NCBI RefSeq assembly: GCF_003063375.1
Contig: NZ_NERY01000004.1
Coordinates: 1-64,000, forward strand
Direction: 5' to 3'
DNA from: Limnohabitans sp. MMS-10A-178
GTDB taxonomy: Bacteria > Pseudomonadota > Gammaproteobacteria > Burkholderiales > Burkholderiaceae_C
Length of the DNA: 64,000 bases
The notes under the pieces were generated by a model. The model was given only the letters and a program-made list of their open reading frames with translations. It was not told the DNA's origin and did no database searches. This document shows positions 8,375-15,330 of this stretch, piece after piece. Position numbers and translations under genes: made by a program. The first letter of the stretch is position 1. Every line of letters begins with the position of its first letter.

Positions 8375-8384
8375 TTTTCTTGGT

Positions 8385-8921
8385 TTAGTAGCCGTTGGGG
8401 TTTTGTGATTGCCAGCGCCAAGAGTCTTGGCACATTCTGGCTACGTCTAGCTTGGCTTTCCAGCCTAGTTCTTGTTCGGCCAGTTGGGTGTCGGCAAAGT
8501 ATTCGGGCACATCGCCTGCGCGTCTGGCTACAAACTTGTAGGGCAGGTGAATGTGGTTAACCTTGGCAAAGGTGTCTGCCATTTCTTTCACGCTCACTCC
8601 TTTGCCGGTGCCTAAATTAACGGTAATGCTTTGCTGTTTGGTTTTCAGATAGTTAAGCGCTGCCAAGTGGCCTTGGGCCAAATCCACCACATGAATGTAG
8701 TCGCGCACGCCAGTGCCGTCGGGCGTGGGGTAGTTGTTGCCAAAAATGCTTAAAAACTCGCGCTTGCCCACGGCCACTTGCGTGATGAAGGGCATGAGGT
8801 TGTTGGGAATACCATTGGGGTGCTCGCCTATGGTGCCGCTAATGTGCGCGCCCACGGGGTTGAAGTAGCGCAAGATGGCTACCTGCCACAGGTTAGGATT
8901 TTTGGGGTCATTTTTGGGTGT
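8385..8921 (-). pseudogene. galE: 5'-truncated UDP-glucose 4-epimerase
   Basis: The frame carries the C-terminal half of GalE: PKNPNLWQVAILRYFNPVGA, GIPNNLMPFITQVAVG, NNYPTPDGTGVRDYIHV, then the usual C-terminal helix. The N-terminal Rossmann domain with GxxGxxG and the catalytic Ser/Tyr-xxx-Lys is absent; the frame hits TAG at 8924-8922 just upstream. The remaining 170 or so codons are undisturbed, so truncation is probably recent. GalE would make UDP-galactose for polysaccharide, which suits the adjacent export locus, but this fragment cannot bind NAD. Low-confidence possibility: an expressed fragment starting at a TTG (8873). Confidence 0.85.
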
Positions 8922-8968
8922 CTAATCGCATCAAAAATTGATATGAATGTTGGGTCTAATCATATCAA
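8920..8968. repeat. 15-bp direct repeat and dyad at the galE truncation point
   Basis: GTCTAATCGCATCAA (8920-8934) recurs as GTCTAATCATATCAA (8954-8968), 13 of 15 identical. Between and within them lies a perfect inverted repeat TGATATGA (8939-8946) / TCATATCA (8960-8967). The first copy supplies the TAG that ends the galE frame. Could be a recombination scar or an operator for vanZ. Confidence 0.5.
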
Positions 8969-9038
8969 GTTGGTTTTGAGCAAAGTTGCAGAATGGACGG
9001 AGTGGTTCAATTGTTGTAAATCTGACTGGTAAGGATGA

Positions 9039-9398
9039 ATGTTTAATTTCTCAACTGTGCTCAAGGGCATGTTCTGGCTGTGCTTCGTGGCAGTGAATAC
9101 GCTGGCTTTAAGCCCTGCGCCTTATTTGCCGCCAGTATTTGACTGGTGGGACAAGGCGCAGCATGCCATTGCGTTTGGTACTTTGGCGGTGTTGGCGGTG
9201 CTGGCTTATCCTGGTGTTTCTAAGGTGCGCATAGGCTTGTTGCTAATTGCGCATGGGGTGTTGATTGAGGTGTTGCAGTACTTCACGGGTTATCGGTTTG
9301 GCGATTGGCAAGATGCGCTGGCGGATGGGGTGGGGGTATTGGTGGGGTTGGTGCTGGCGCGGCTGATGGTTTTTTGGTCATTTCACAAAAGCCCTTGA
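9039..9398 (+). CDS. VanZ-like family membrane protein
   Basis: 119 residues with three to four hydrophobic helices and the VanZ pattern: WWDKAQHAIAFGTLAVL (residues 33-49), HGVLIEVLQYFTGYR and DWQDALADGVGVLVG. Members are small inner-membrane proteins of uncertain function; one confers low-level teicoplanin resistance, but most are unrelated to resistance. Begins about 115 bp after the truncated galE and ends just before the fic operator array. No strong ribosome binding site beyond a weak AAGGA four bases before the ATG. Confidence 0.8.
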   Translation: MFNFSTVLKGMFWLCFVAVNTLALSPAPYLPPVFDWWDKAQHAIAFGTLAVLAVLAYPGVSKVRIGLLLIAHGVLIEVLQYFTGYRFGDWQDALADGVGVLVGLVLARLMVFWSFHKSP

Positions 9399-9400
9399 TG

Positions 9401-9477
9401 TGTCGATGAAAGTTGAAATGATCGACATGTGGTGTGGACATGTCGTCGCAATCGACATATCATCATAACGTGTCGAT
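9401..9477. promoter_or_regulatory. Array of five TGTCGA/TCGACA half-sites upstream of fic
   Basis: TGTCGAT at 9401, ATCGACA at 9421, TGTCG at 9441 (inside GACATGTC), ATCGACA at 9451 and TGTCGAT at 9471. Spacings are 20, 20, 10 and 20 bp, i.e. whole helical turns. The last site ends 19 bp before the fic start codon. This looks like an operator, plausibly for the winged-helix domain of Fic itself. Confidence 0.7.
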
Positions 9478-9496
9478 AAAAGAGAATTATTCAACC

Positions 9497-10639
9497 ATGA
9501 GCCACTTCCAAGATGCCTGGCAGGCCGAAAAGCCTTACAACAGCCTGCCACCCTTGCCACTTCTGCCAGCTGCGTCTGACTTCGAAACTCGAGCAGTATT
9601 GAAGGCATGCATTACCGCTCGCGCAGCGTTGGCTGAGCTAAAGCAGTCTGCAGATTTAATTCCCAACCAGACCATGCTGATAAATACGATACCTTTGCTG
9701 GAGGCAAAAGACAGTTCTGAAATTGAAAACATTGTGACCACAACAGACAGGCTGTTTCAGCATGCGCAGTGGGAACACCAAGCAGACCCAGCGACCAAAG
9801 AAGCGCTTCGATATCGCTCTGCACTTTACAAAGGTTTTCAATCGTTGAAGGATCGTCCACTTTGTACGGTCACTGCCGTTGAAATTTGTCGAACGCTGAA
9901 AGGGGTAGACCTGGATATTCGCAAAACGCCAGGTACGCAGCTGATCAACGACACAACAGGTGAGGTCATTTACACGCCACCAGAGGGTGAAAGCAATCTG
10001 CGGGAAATGTTGGCCAACTGGGAGCGCTTTATTCACAACGAGGATGATGTAGACCCACTGGTGAGAATGGCTGTGGGGCATTACCAATTTGAGGCGATCC
10101 ATCCTTTTGAGGATGGCAATGGCCGTACCGGCCGTGTGATCAATATTTTGTATTTGATTCAACAAGATTTATTGCAGCTTCCAATTTTGTACCTTAGCCG
10201 TCACATCATTGCCAACAAGTCAGACTATTACAAACTCCTTTTGAACGTCACGCGTGATGGCGCCTGGGAGCCATGGATTTTGTTCATGCTGAAAGCGGTG
10301 GAAGAGACCTCCCGCTGGACCACTCAGAAGATTGCTGCCATTCGAAATTTGTCGGAGCACACCACCGAATTTGTTCGTCTTAGCGTGCCAAAAATTTACA
10401 CCCGAGAGTTGGTGGATGTTATTTTTGAGCAGCCATATTGCCGCATTTCAAACTTGGTGAATAAGGGTGTGGCAAAACGACAGGCAGCCTCCAAGTACCT
10501 CAAAGACATGGTGGCATTGGGTGTGCTGGTTGAGCAGCCAGCGGGTAAAGAAAAGCTATTTATTCATCCAAAGTTGATGAAGTTACTAAGCTATGACAGC
10601 AATCAGTTTGTGCCTTACTTTGGAGTGGAAACCGAATGA
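9497..10639 (+). CDS. fic: Fic family AMP-transferase with N-terminal inhibitory helix and C-terminal winged helix
   Basis: 380 residues from the ATG at 9497; the earlier start at 9434 would place coding sequence through the operator array. The Fic loop HPFEDGNGRTGR begins at His202 and is complete, so AMP (or other nucleotide) transfer to target hydroxyls is expected. The autoinhibitory motif S-x-x-x-E-N is at Ser73-Glu77-Asn78, N-terminal to the Fic core, which makes it a class II, self-inhibited enzyme with Glu77 as the inhibitory residue. An N-terminal Fic_N-like region precedes the core, and residues about 300-375 form a predicted winged helix (ISNLVNKGVAKRQAASKYLKDM). Its stop overlaps the next gene's start (ATGA). 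Likely autoregulated through the upstream repeats. Confidence 0.93.
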   Translation: MSHFQDAWQAEKPYNSLPPLPLLPAASDFETRAVLKACITARAALAELKQSADLIPNQTMLINTIPLLEAKDSSEIENIVTTTDRLFQHAQWEHQADPATKEALRYRSALYKGFQSLKDRPLCTVTAVEICRTLKGVDLDIRKTPGTQLINDTTGEVIYTPPEGESNLREMLANWERFIHNEDDVDPLVRMAVGHYQFEAIHPFEDGNGRTGRVINILYLIQQDLLQLPILYLSRHIIANKSDYYKLLLNVTRDGAWEPWILFMLKAVEETSRWTTQKIAAIRNLSEHTTEFVRLSVPKIYTRELVDVIFEQPYCRISNLVNKGVAKRQAASKYLKDMVALGVLVEQPAGKEKLFIHPKLMKLLSYDSNQFVPYFGVETE

Positions 10640-11970
10640 TTCAAACTTTTATTTTTTGGAGGCGTTCGCTTCCTTTACTTTTGAGTGGGTTCATGTTGCT
10701 GAATGCAGCTGGACAAGTTCAAGCGCAGTCGGCTTTTCAAGTTCAATCGCCCGTTTTAAAAATGCGTGCCGATGGCCCCGATGCTGAGGCTCTGGGCAAA
10801 GAGCAAGGGTACAAGCCTTGTATACAAGCGTTGCTCAAGCCCGAGTGCCGCGTGGGTGCTTGGTCGGCCTCGGTTTCTGCTTACTCTAAGTATGCAGTGA
10901 AGCCTTCGGCAAATCCATGGGCTTTGCCCGATCATGAAGCACCGCCGCCCATTACTTGGCGCTGGGGCCTGTTTTCTAAAAACTTAGACGATTTTATGGA
11001 TGCCACGCAAACCACAGGTTTGCTGATCATTCACAAAGGCAAAGTGGTGGCCGAGCGCTACCAATACGACCGCAAACCCGGCATGCCCATGCGTTCGTTT
11101 TCCATGGCCAAAACATTCACGGCCATGTTGGTGGGCATAGCGCATGGCAAGGGACATATTCGTTCATTGGATGACAAAGCCTCCGACTATTGGCCCGAAA
11201 TTGCCAACTCGGCGTATGGCCAAACCACCATTCGCAATTTGCTGCGCATGTCGTCGGGTGTGCCTTTTAGAGAGCTGTACACCTGGACGCCAGACGACGA
11301 CAACTGGGTGTGGGGGCAAGTGCTGTACCACCCCAGCAATACCAATGCGCCTCAACGCATTAGCGAGTATTTGAATGGCAAGACAACGCGCGATATAGAG
11401 CAGGGGCAACGCTTTCACTATGCCTCTATCGAAACAGAAATTTTGGGCAGAGTGCTTAGCCGCTCTACTGGTAAGTCTGTGACTGCCCTCACGGAAGAGT
11501 GGTTGTGGCAACCCATGGGCGCGCAAGACCGTGCGCATTGGCATGCCTCTACCACCGATGGTGCTGAGGGTGTGGCAGGTAGCTTCAATGCGTCTTTGCG
11601 CGACTATGGACGCTTTGGCATGTTGCTGGCCAACGATGGCATGCGTGATGGCGTAGAAATTATTCCGCGCGACTATGTGTTGGATGGCACCGATGTGTCT
11701 AAGCAGCCCCCAGGTTTTAAACCGCGCGTGGCCACGCCGTATTTTGGTTATGGCTATCAGACTTGGCTGCAGCCCAACAAGACACGCACCTTTGCATTGC
11801 AAGGCATTCATGGGCAAAGCATGTTAATTCAACCGGCCAATCAAATTGTGATTGTGCAAACCTCGGCCAACTTCAAACCCAGTGGGCAGCAGGATATGCG
11901 GCCTTATCACTATAGGGCTGCGTTGTGGGCGGGGGTGTTGAGGAGTTTGGGGGGGGATGTGGGGGAGTGA
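10636..11970 (+). CDS. Serine hydrolase of the beta-lactamase/class C family
   Basis: 444 residues with signal peptide 1-31 (ends QVQA). The nucleophile motif S-M-A-K is at Ser156-Lys159, the second motif Tyr262-Ala-Ser264, and an H-G-Q at 392-394 stands where KTG is found in true beta-lactamases. This pattern is that of esterase, DD-peptidase or 6-aminohexanoate-dimer hydrolase relatives rather than of resistance enzymes. Predicted periplasmic. The ATG overlaps the fic stop codon (ATGA), so translation is coupled to fic; whether the two work together is unknown. The end of the gene is G-rich, and the next gene converges from the other strand. Confidence 0.87.
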   Translation: MIQTFIFWRRSLPLLLSGFMLLNAAGQVQAQSAFQVQSPVLKMRADGPDAEALGKEQGYKPCIQALLKPECRVGAWSASVSAYSKYAVKPSANPWALPDHEAPPPITWRWGLFSKNLDDFMDATQTTGLLIIHKGKVVAERYQYDRKPGMPMRSFSMAKTFTAMLVGIAHGKGHIRSLDDKASDYWPEIANSAYGQTTIRNLLRMSSGVPFRELYTWTPDDDNWVWGQVLYHPSNTNAPQRISEYLNGKTTRDIEQGQRFHYASIETEILGRVLSRSTGKSVTALTEEWLWQPMGAQDRAHWHASTTDGAEGVAGSFNASLRDYGRFGMLLANDGMRDGVEIIPRDYVLDGTDVSKQPPGFKPRVATPYFGYGYQTWLQPNKTRTFALQGIHGQSMLIQPANQIVIVQTSANFKPSGQQDMRPYHYRAALWAGVLRSLGGDVGE

Positions 11971-11979
11971 TTTTTTAAT

Positions 11980-12762
11980 TCATAGCAAAGCATCTGCAAG
12001 CTCAGCAAATCCTGCGCCGCGCTCTTGGTAGGTAATGTATTTGGGCAAATGTTTTAACTCGTGTTCGAAGCGCCTGATATTGGCCACGCCCACACTGTGC
12101 GTGAAATGTTCAAACATCACTTGGTCGTTGGTTGAGTCGCCCACATAGACCCATTGATCTAGTTCTTGAGCTAATTCTCTTCCTGTTAGCTCTTTAAGAA
12201 TCCACTTTGCGCCATGCCATTTGTTGTGATCACCAAACCAAGCGTTGATGTGGATGCTGCTGACTGTGGCGGTCATGCCTTCTTGATTTAGCAACGCTAC
12301 CACTTGTTGTATTTTTTCAGGTGACAGGTGATGAAACTCGCTGTGGTCAAACGCAATGTCAGTTTCTCGTCCTGCTGAGTCTTGAGCCATCACGGTGCCC
12401 GGTATTTCTTGCAGCACTTTTTGGGCAATGCGTTGCATTTGCTCAAAGTTGTGAGTGCGTGTGGCTTGTTCTTGTTGGTAGATTTTGCTAACTTGGTTGT
12501 TTTGTGCGTTGTGCACCAAGGCCACTGCGCCGTTTTCTGCAACTAGAGCATCGACTGGCCAAGTCGATGCAAATGGCATGCTCCAACCTACGGGCCTTCC
12601 GGTAATGGGGATGACCATGAGGCCTGCAGTTTTTAACTGGTGCAGAGCTTGGAGCGCATCAGGCGTGATGGCGCCTTCGGTGGTGAGGGTGTCGTCAATG
12701 TCGGTGAAGACGCCTCTGATTTTTTGGCGTGCAGTGCTGGGCCAAGTGCTTAAAGGCTGCAA
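11980..12762 (-). CDS. HAD-superfamily (type IIB) phosphatase
   Basis: 260 residues. Motif I FTDIDDTLT at about residue 19 holds the two catalytic Asp, motif II is PITGRP, a Lys in KWHGAKW serves as motif III and GDSTNDQVMF is motif IV. The cap insert and these motifs place it with sucrose-phosphatase/mannosyl-3-phosphoglycerate phosphatase-like Cof enzymes; the substrate is unknown. It starts with TTG one base after the brnA stop; no in-frame ATG exists upstream. It therefore seems to be the third gene of the brnT-brnA transcript, translated by coupling. Confidence 0.82.
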   Translation of the reverse strand: MQPLSTWPSTARQKIRGVFTDIDDTLTTEGAITPDALQALHQLKTAGLMVIPITGRPVGWSMPFASTWPVDALVAENGAVALVHNAQNNQVSKIYQQEQATRTHNFEQMQRIAQKVLQEIPGTVMAQDSAGRETDIAFDHSEFHHLSPEKIQQVVALLNQEGMTATVSSIHINAWFGDHNKWHGAKWILKELTGRELAQELDQWVYVGDSTNDQVMFEHFTHSVGVANIRRFEHELKHLPKYITYQERGAGFAELADALL

Positions 12763-12763
12763 T

Positions 12764-13078
12764 TTATGTTCTCTTGGAGGCTTCGCCTAGTTTTTCTGTA
12801 AGCCAAACTTTCATGAGGGATTGATAAGGGACGTCCAATTTATTGGCCTGACGTCGGATGCCATCTAATAAGCTGTCAGACAAGCGCAAAGAAATACTGG
12901 TGGTGGATGGCTTGAGGTTGGTGAATTTCGCGACTTGCATTTTTGATGCATCGAAATACTCAGTGGCGTCATTGGCCGCATCTTCCCAAAACTTTCTTTC
13001 AGCGGCTTCACTTTTAAATTTAGGAATAGCCTTCAAGCTGGATTTGATACTGCTTTGAAGCTTAGTTTGCTTTGGCAT
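12764..13078 (-). CDS. brnA: BrnA-type antitoxin (ribbon-helix-helix DNA-binding protein)
   Basis: 104 residues from the ATG at 13078 (MPKQTKLQ). The middle has the BrnA feature ERKFWEDAANDATEYFD and the C-terminal half KPSTTSISLRLSDSLLDGIR followed by DVPYQSLMKVWLTEKL, a ribbon-helix-helix dimerisation and DNA-binding domain. BrnA neutralises BrnT and represses the operon. The start overlaps the end of brnT by 17 nt in another frame, the standard toxin-first order of this family. Confidence 0.88.
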   Translation of the reverse strand: MPKQTKLQSSIKSSLKAIPKFKSEAAERKFWEDAANDATEYFDASKMQVAKFTNLKPSTTSISLRLSDSLLDGIRRQANKLDVPYQSLMKVWLTEKLGEASKRT

Positions 13079-13364
13079 AAACAAGCCTTTCTTTTCGATG
13101 TTGATCTCTGGCAGAAATGATTCGAATGAGGGTATTGTTTTCACGCAATGTGAAGACAACAGTCAACAAGCGCCTTTCATGGGTAATGCCTAAAGCCAAG
13201 AATCTGGGTTCAGATTGGCTGTGTTTGGCATCGTGGTTGAGTAGGAGCGGGTCGTTGAAGAAAATTTCCTCTGATTCGGAGGGAAGCACATCATGTTTTT
13301 GATCGCTTTTTTCTGCATTGCCATGGTCCCACTCAAACCCGACGATGAGATCGAGGTTGAGCAT
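13062..13364 (-). CDS. brnT: BrnT-type ribonuclease toxin
   Basis: 100 residues. N-terminal VGFEWDHGNAEKSDQKHDV matches the BrnT FEWDxxKxxxNxxKHxV signature, followed by RFLALGITHERRLLTVVF and the terminal RIISARDQHRKERLVY, the conserved RIISAR.A...ER..Y box. BrnT is a RelE-fold endoribonuclease that halts translation. All signature residues including the C-terminal Arg/Tyr are kept, so it looks active. The ATG directly follows an inverted repeat and no Shine-Dalgarno sequence is visible, suggesting a leaderless or very short leader transcript. Confidence 0.9.
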   Translation of the reverse strand: MLNLDLIVGFEWDHGNAEKSDQKHDVLPSESEEIFFNDPLLLNHDAKHSQSEPRFLALGITHERRLLTVVFTLRENNTLIRIISARDQHRKERLVYAKAN

Positions 13365-13368
13365 GTGT

Positions 13369-13387
13369 GTATGTTATGAACATATAC
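13369..13387 (-). promoter_or_regulatory. Probable BrnA operator
   Basis: GTATGTT (13369-13375) and AACATATAC (13379-13387) form an imperfect dyad 4 bp upstream of the brnT start, where autorepression by BrnA is expected in this family. Confidence 0.5.
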
Positions 13388-13433
13388 GCTATTGGTCAAC
13401 CCAAACTTCAAACTTGCAAGTAGACGTGAGTTA

Positions 13434-15062
13434 TCAGCCAGCCGACCCCAACGCCAATCCCGCATGCTCGCGCAGCGGATGGAAGTGAATCTTTGGAAAG
13501 CGTTCTTGCGCTAAACGCACGTCATATGGCGAAGTGCAAAGGTATGCCAATGTATCTGCGGCATCCAGAGCCATGCGCTGTGGATACGCGTTTAAGAACT
13601 CTCTGAGTTCTGCAGGCGTATCGGCTGTAATCCAACGCGCGCCAGTGTACTGGCAGCCTTCTAGCCTGACATCGCAATCGTATTCAGCCTTCAAGCGGTG
13701 CTGCACCACTTCAAACTGCAACTGGCCCACGGCGCCAAGCAACATAGGGCCGCCCACTTCGGGTTTGAACACCTGAATGGCACCTTCTTCGCCCAGCTGG
13801 TCTAGGCCGGCTTGGAGTTGTTTGGTTCTGAGCGGGTTCTTCAAGATCACGGTCATGAACAGCTCGGGCGCAAAGAAGGGCAGGCCGGTGAACAGCAAGT
13901 TGGCGCCGTCGGTAATGGTGTCGCCCAACTGTACGCCGCCATGGGTGGTGAAGCCAATGATGTCGCCTGCATAGGCTTCGTCTACGGCTTCGCGTCTTTG
14001 GCTCAAGAAAGTCACCACGCTGGTGGGGCGCAGTTCTTTGCCTGTGCGTTGCACTTTGAGTTTCATGCCGGGGGTGTACTTGCCCGAGGCCATGCGCACA
14101 AACGCTATTCGGTCGCGGTGCGAGGGGTCCATGTTGGCTTGTACTTTGAACACCACACCGGCAAAGGCGGCGTCTTCTGGCTGCACTTCTTTGATCACCG
14201 GCTGCTTGTTCACAATGAGTGAGCTGGTGCGGGGCTTGGGCGAGGGGGCCAAGTCGACCAATGCGTCGAGCACTTCCATCACACCGAAATTGTTGACACC
14301 GGAGCCGAAGAACACGGGGGTTTGTTTGCCTGCTAAGAAGGCTTCTTTGTCGAATGAGGGTGATGCGCCTGTGGCCAGTTCCATGCTTTCTAATGCAGTA
14401 GCAAATTCAGCGCCAAAGCGTGTGTGCAGTGCAGCTTCTTCAGACAGGGGCATGGCTTCGAAGTCTTGCGGCAAGCGCTCGCTGCCCGACTCAAACACGG
14501 TCATGGCTTGGGTGCGCAAGTTGATGATGCCGCCAAACAATTTGCCTTGGCCTACGGGCCAGGTCATGGGCACGCAGGGCATGCCCAGCTCGCGTTCTAC
14601 TTCGTCAAGAATATCCAATGGGTCGCGAACTTCGCGGTCCATTTTGTTCACGAAGGTGATGATGGGTGTATCGCGCTGGCGGCAAACTTCAATGAGCCTG
14701 CGGGTTTGGGCTTCCACACCGTTGGCGGCGTCAATCACCATGAGGGCGGAGTCTACGGCTGTTAAAACGCGATAGGTGTCTTCGCTAAAGTCTTTGTGGC
14801 CGGGGGTGTCGAGCAGGTTGATGACATGGTCGCGGTACAGCATTTGCATGACGGAGGAGGCCACCGAAATGCCGCGCTGCTTTTCAATTTCCATCCAGTC
14901 GGAGGTGGCGTGGCGCGAGGCTTTGCGGGCCTTGACGGAGCCGGCAATTTGAATGGCGCCCGAGAACAGCAAGAGCTTCTCGGTGAGCGTGGTTTTGCCC
15001 GCGTCAGGGTGAGAAATGATGGCAAACGTCCGGCGGCGCCGGGTTTCTTGGGCGTAAGTCAA
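13434..15062 (-). CDS. prfC: Peptide chain release factor 3
   Basis: 542 residues from a TTG at 15062, which gives the family N-terminus MTYAQETRRRRTF and has GGAG five bases upstream. Extending to 15170 would run through the ahcY promoter and riboswitch and adds unconserved residues. GTPase motifs: G1 SHPDAGKTTL, G2 region RGISVASS, G3 DTPGHKDF, G4 NKMD. RF3 releases class I release factors from the ribosome after peptide release. Convergent neighbours: brnT on the left is in the same direction but 70 bp away; ahcY is divergent. The 5' end of the transcript would run antisense to the riboswitch. Confidence 0.95.
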   Translation of the reverse strand: MTYAQETRRRRTFAIISHPDAGKTTLTEKLLLFSGAIQIAGSVKARKASRHATSDWMEIEKQRGISVASSVMQMLYRDHVINLLDTPGHKDFSEDTYRVLTAVDSALMVIDAANGVEAQTRRLIEVCRQRDTPIITFVNKMDREVRDPLDILDEVERELGMPCVPMTWPVGQGKLFGGIINLRTQAMTVFESGSERLPQDFEAMPLSEEAALHTRFGAEFATALESMELATGASPSFDKEAFLAGKQTPVFFGSGVNNFGVMEVLDALVDLAPSPKPRTSSLIVNKQPVIKEVQPEDAAFAGVVFKVQANMDPSHRDRIAFVRMASGKYTPGMKLKVQRTGKELRPTSVVTFLSQRREAVDEAYAGDIIGFTTHGGVQLGDTITDGANLLFTGLPFFAPELFMTVILKNPLRTKQLQAGLDQLGEEGAIQVFKPEVGGPMLLGAVGQLQFEVVQHRLKAEYDCDVRLEGCQYTGARWITADTPAELREFLNAYPQRMALDAADTLAYLCTSPYDVRLAQERFPKIHFHPLREHAGLALGSAG

Positions 15063-15093
15063 TGTGGCTCCAGGGGGAATTTGGGTGTCTGGG

Positions 15094-15122
15094 TTGGAAT
15101 CCAGATAAGCCGCTAGTATAAT
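15094..15122 (+). promoter_or_regulatory. Sigma-70 promoter of the ahcY operon
   Basis: TTGGAA (15094-15099), 17-bp spacer, TATAAT (15117-15122). The predicted start near 15129 lies immediately before the first stem of the SAH riboswitch. Confidence 0.85.
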
Positions 15123-15132
15123 TTGCGCAATT

Positions 15133-15226
15133 CCGAGGAGCGTTGCAGCGGCCCCCACTAGATTCAACAAGAGTCTTTCAGTGGCGAGGACGTGAGGCTC
15201 GGAACCCTACTTTGCAACGACGCTCA
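15133..15226 (+). promoter_or_regulatory. SAH riboswitch
   Basis: The leader contains the conserved GAGGAGCGTTGCA (15135-15147) and GTGAGGCTCGG (15192-15202). P1 is CCGAG (15133-15137) with CTCGG (15198-15202). P2 is the long stem CCACT..AGATTC with GAGTCT..AGTGG around 15155-15184. A pseudoknot pairs AGCG and TTGCA (15139-15147) with TGCAACGACGCT (15213-15224). This is the class found upstream of ahcY in beta- and gammaproteobacteria that senses S-adenosylhomocysteine and switches on its removal. The TATAAT box puts the start of transcription directly in front. Confidence 0.92.
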
Positions 15227-15258
15227 TCCACTTTTCTGCGGGATGAGCTCTATTTTTT
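15222..15258 (+). terminator. Intrinsic terminator overlapping the riboswitch pseudoknot
   Basis: GCTCATCC (15222-15229) pairs with GGATGAGC (15241-15248), loop of 11, then TCTATTTTTT. The 5' arm shares GCT with the pseudoknot strand, so ligand-stabilised pseudoknot and terminator exclude each other: SAH would permit read-through into ahcY. Confidence 0.7.
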
Positions 15259-15330
15259 CATTGAGCTCTATTGATTTTTATCAGTTTTTCCCTCTGAGAT
15301 GTGGTTTCAAACTTTAATTTGGAGCTCACC

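Noticed and set aside
8778..9032. Plus-strand ORF opposite the galE fragment
   Set aside because: Mostly the antisense of galE; no family features.
10636..11970. Serine hydrolase as an antibiotic-resistance beta-lactamase
   Set aside because: The third motif is HGQ rather than KTG and overall features fit esterase/DD-peptidase-like relatives; no basis for a resistance call.
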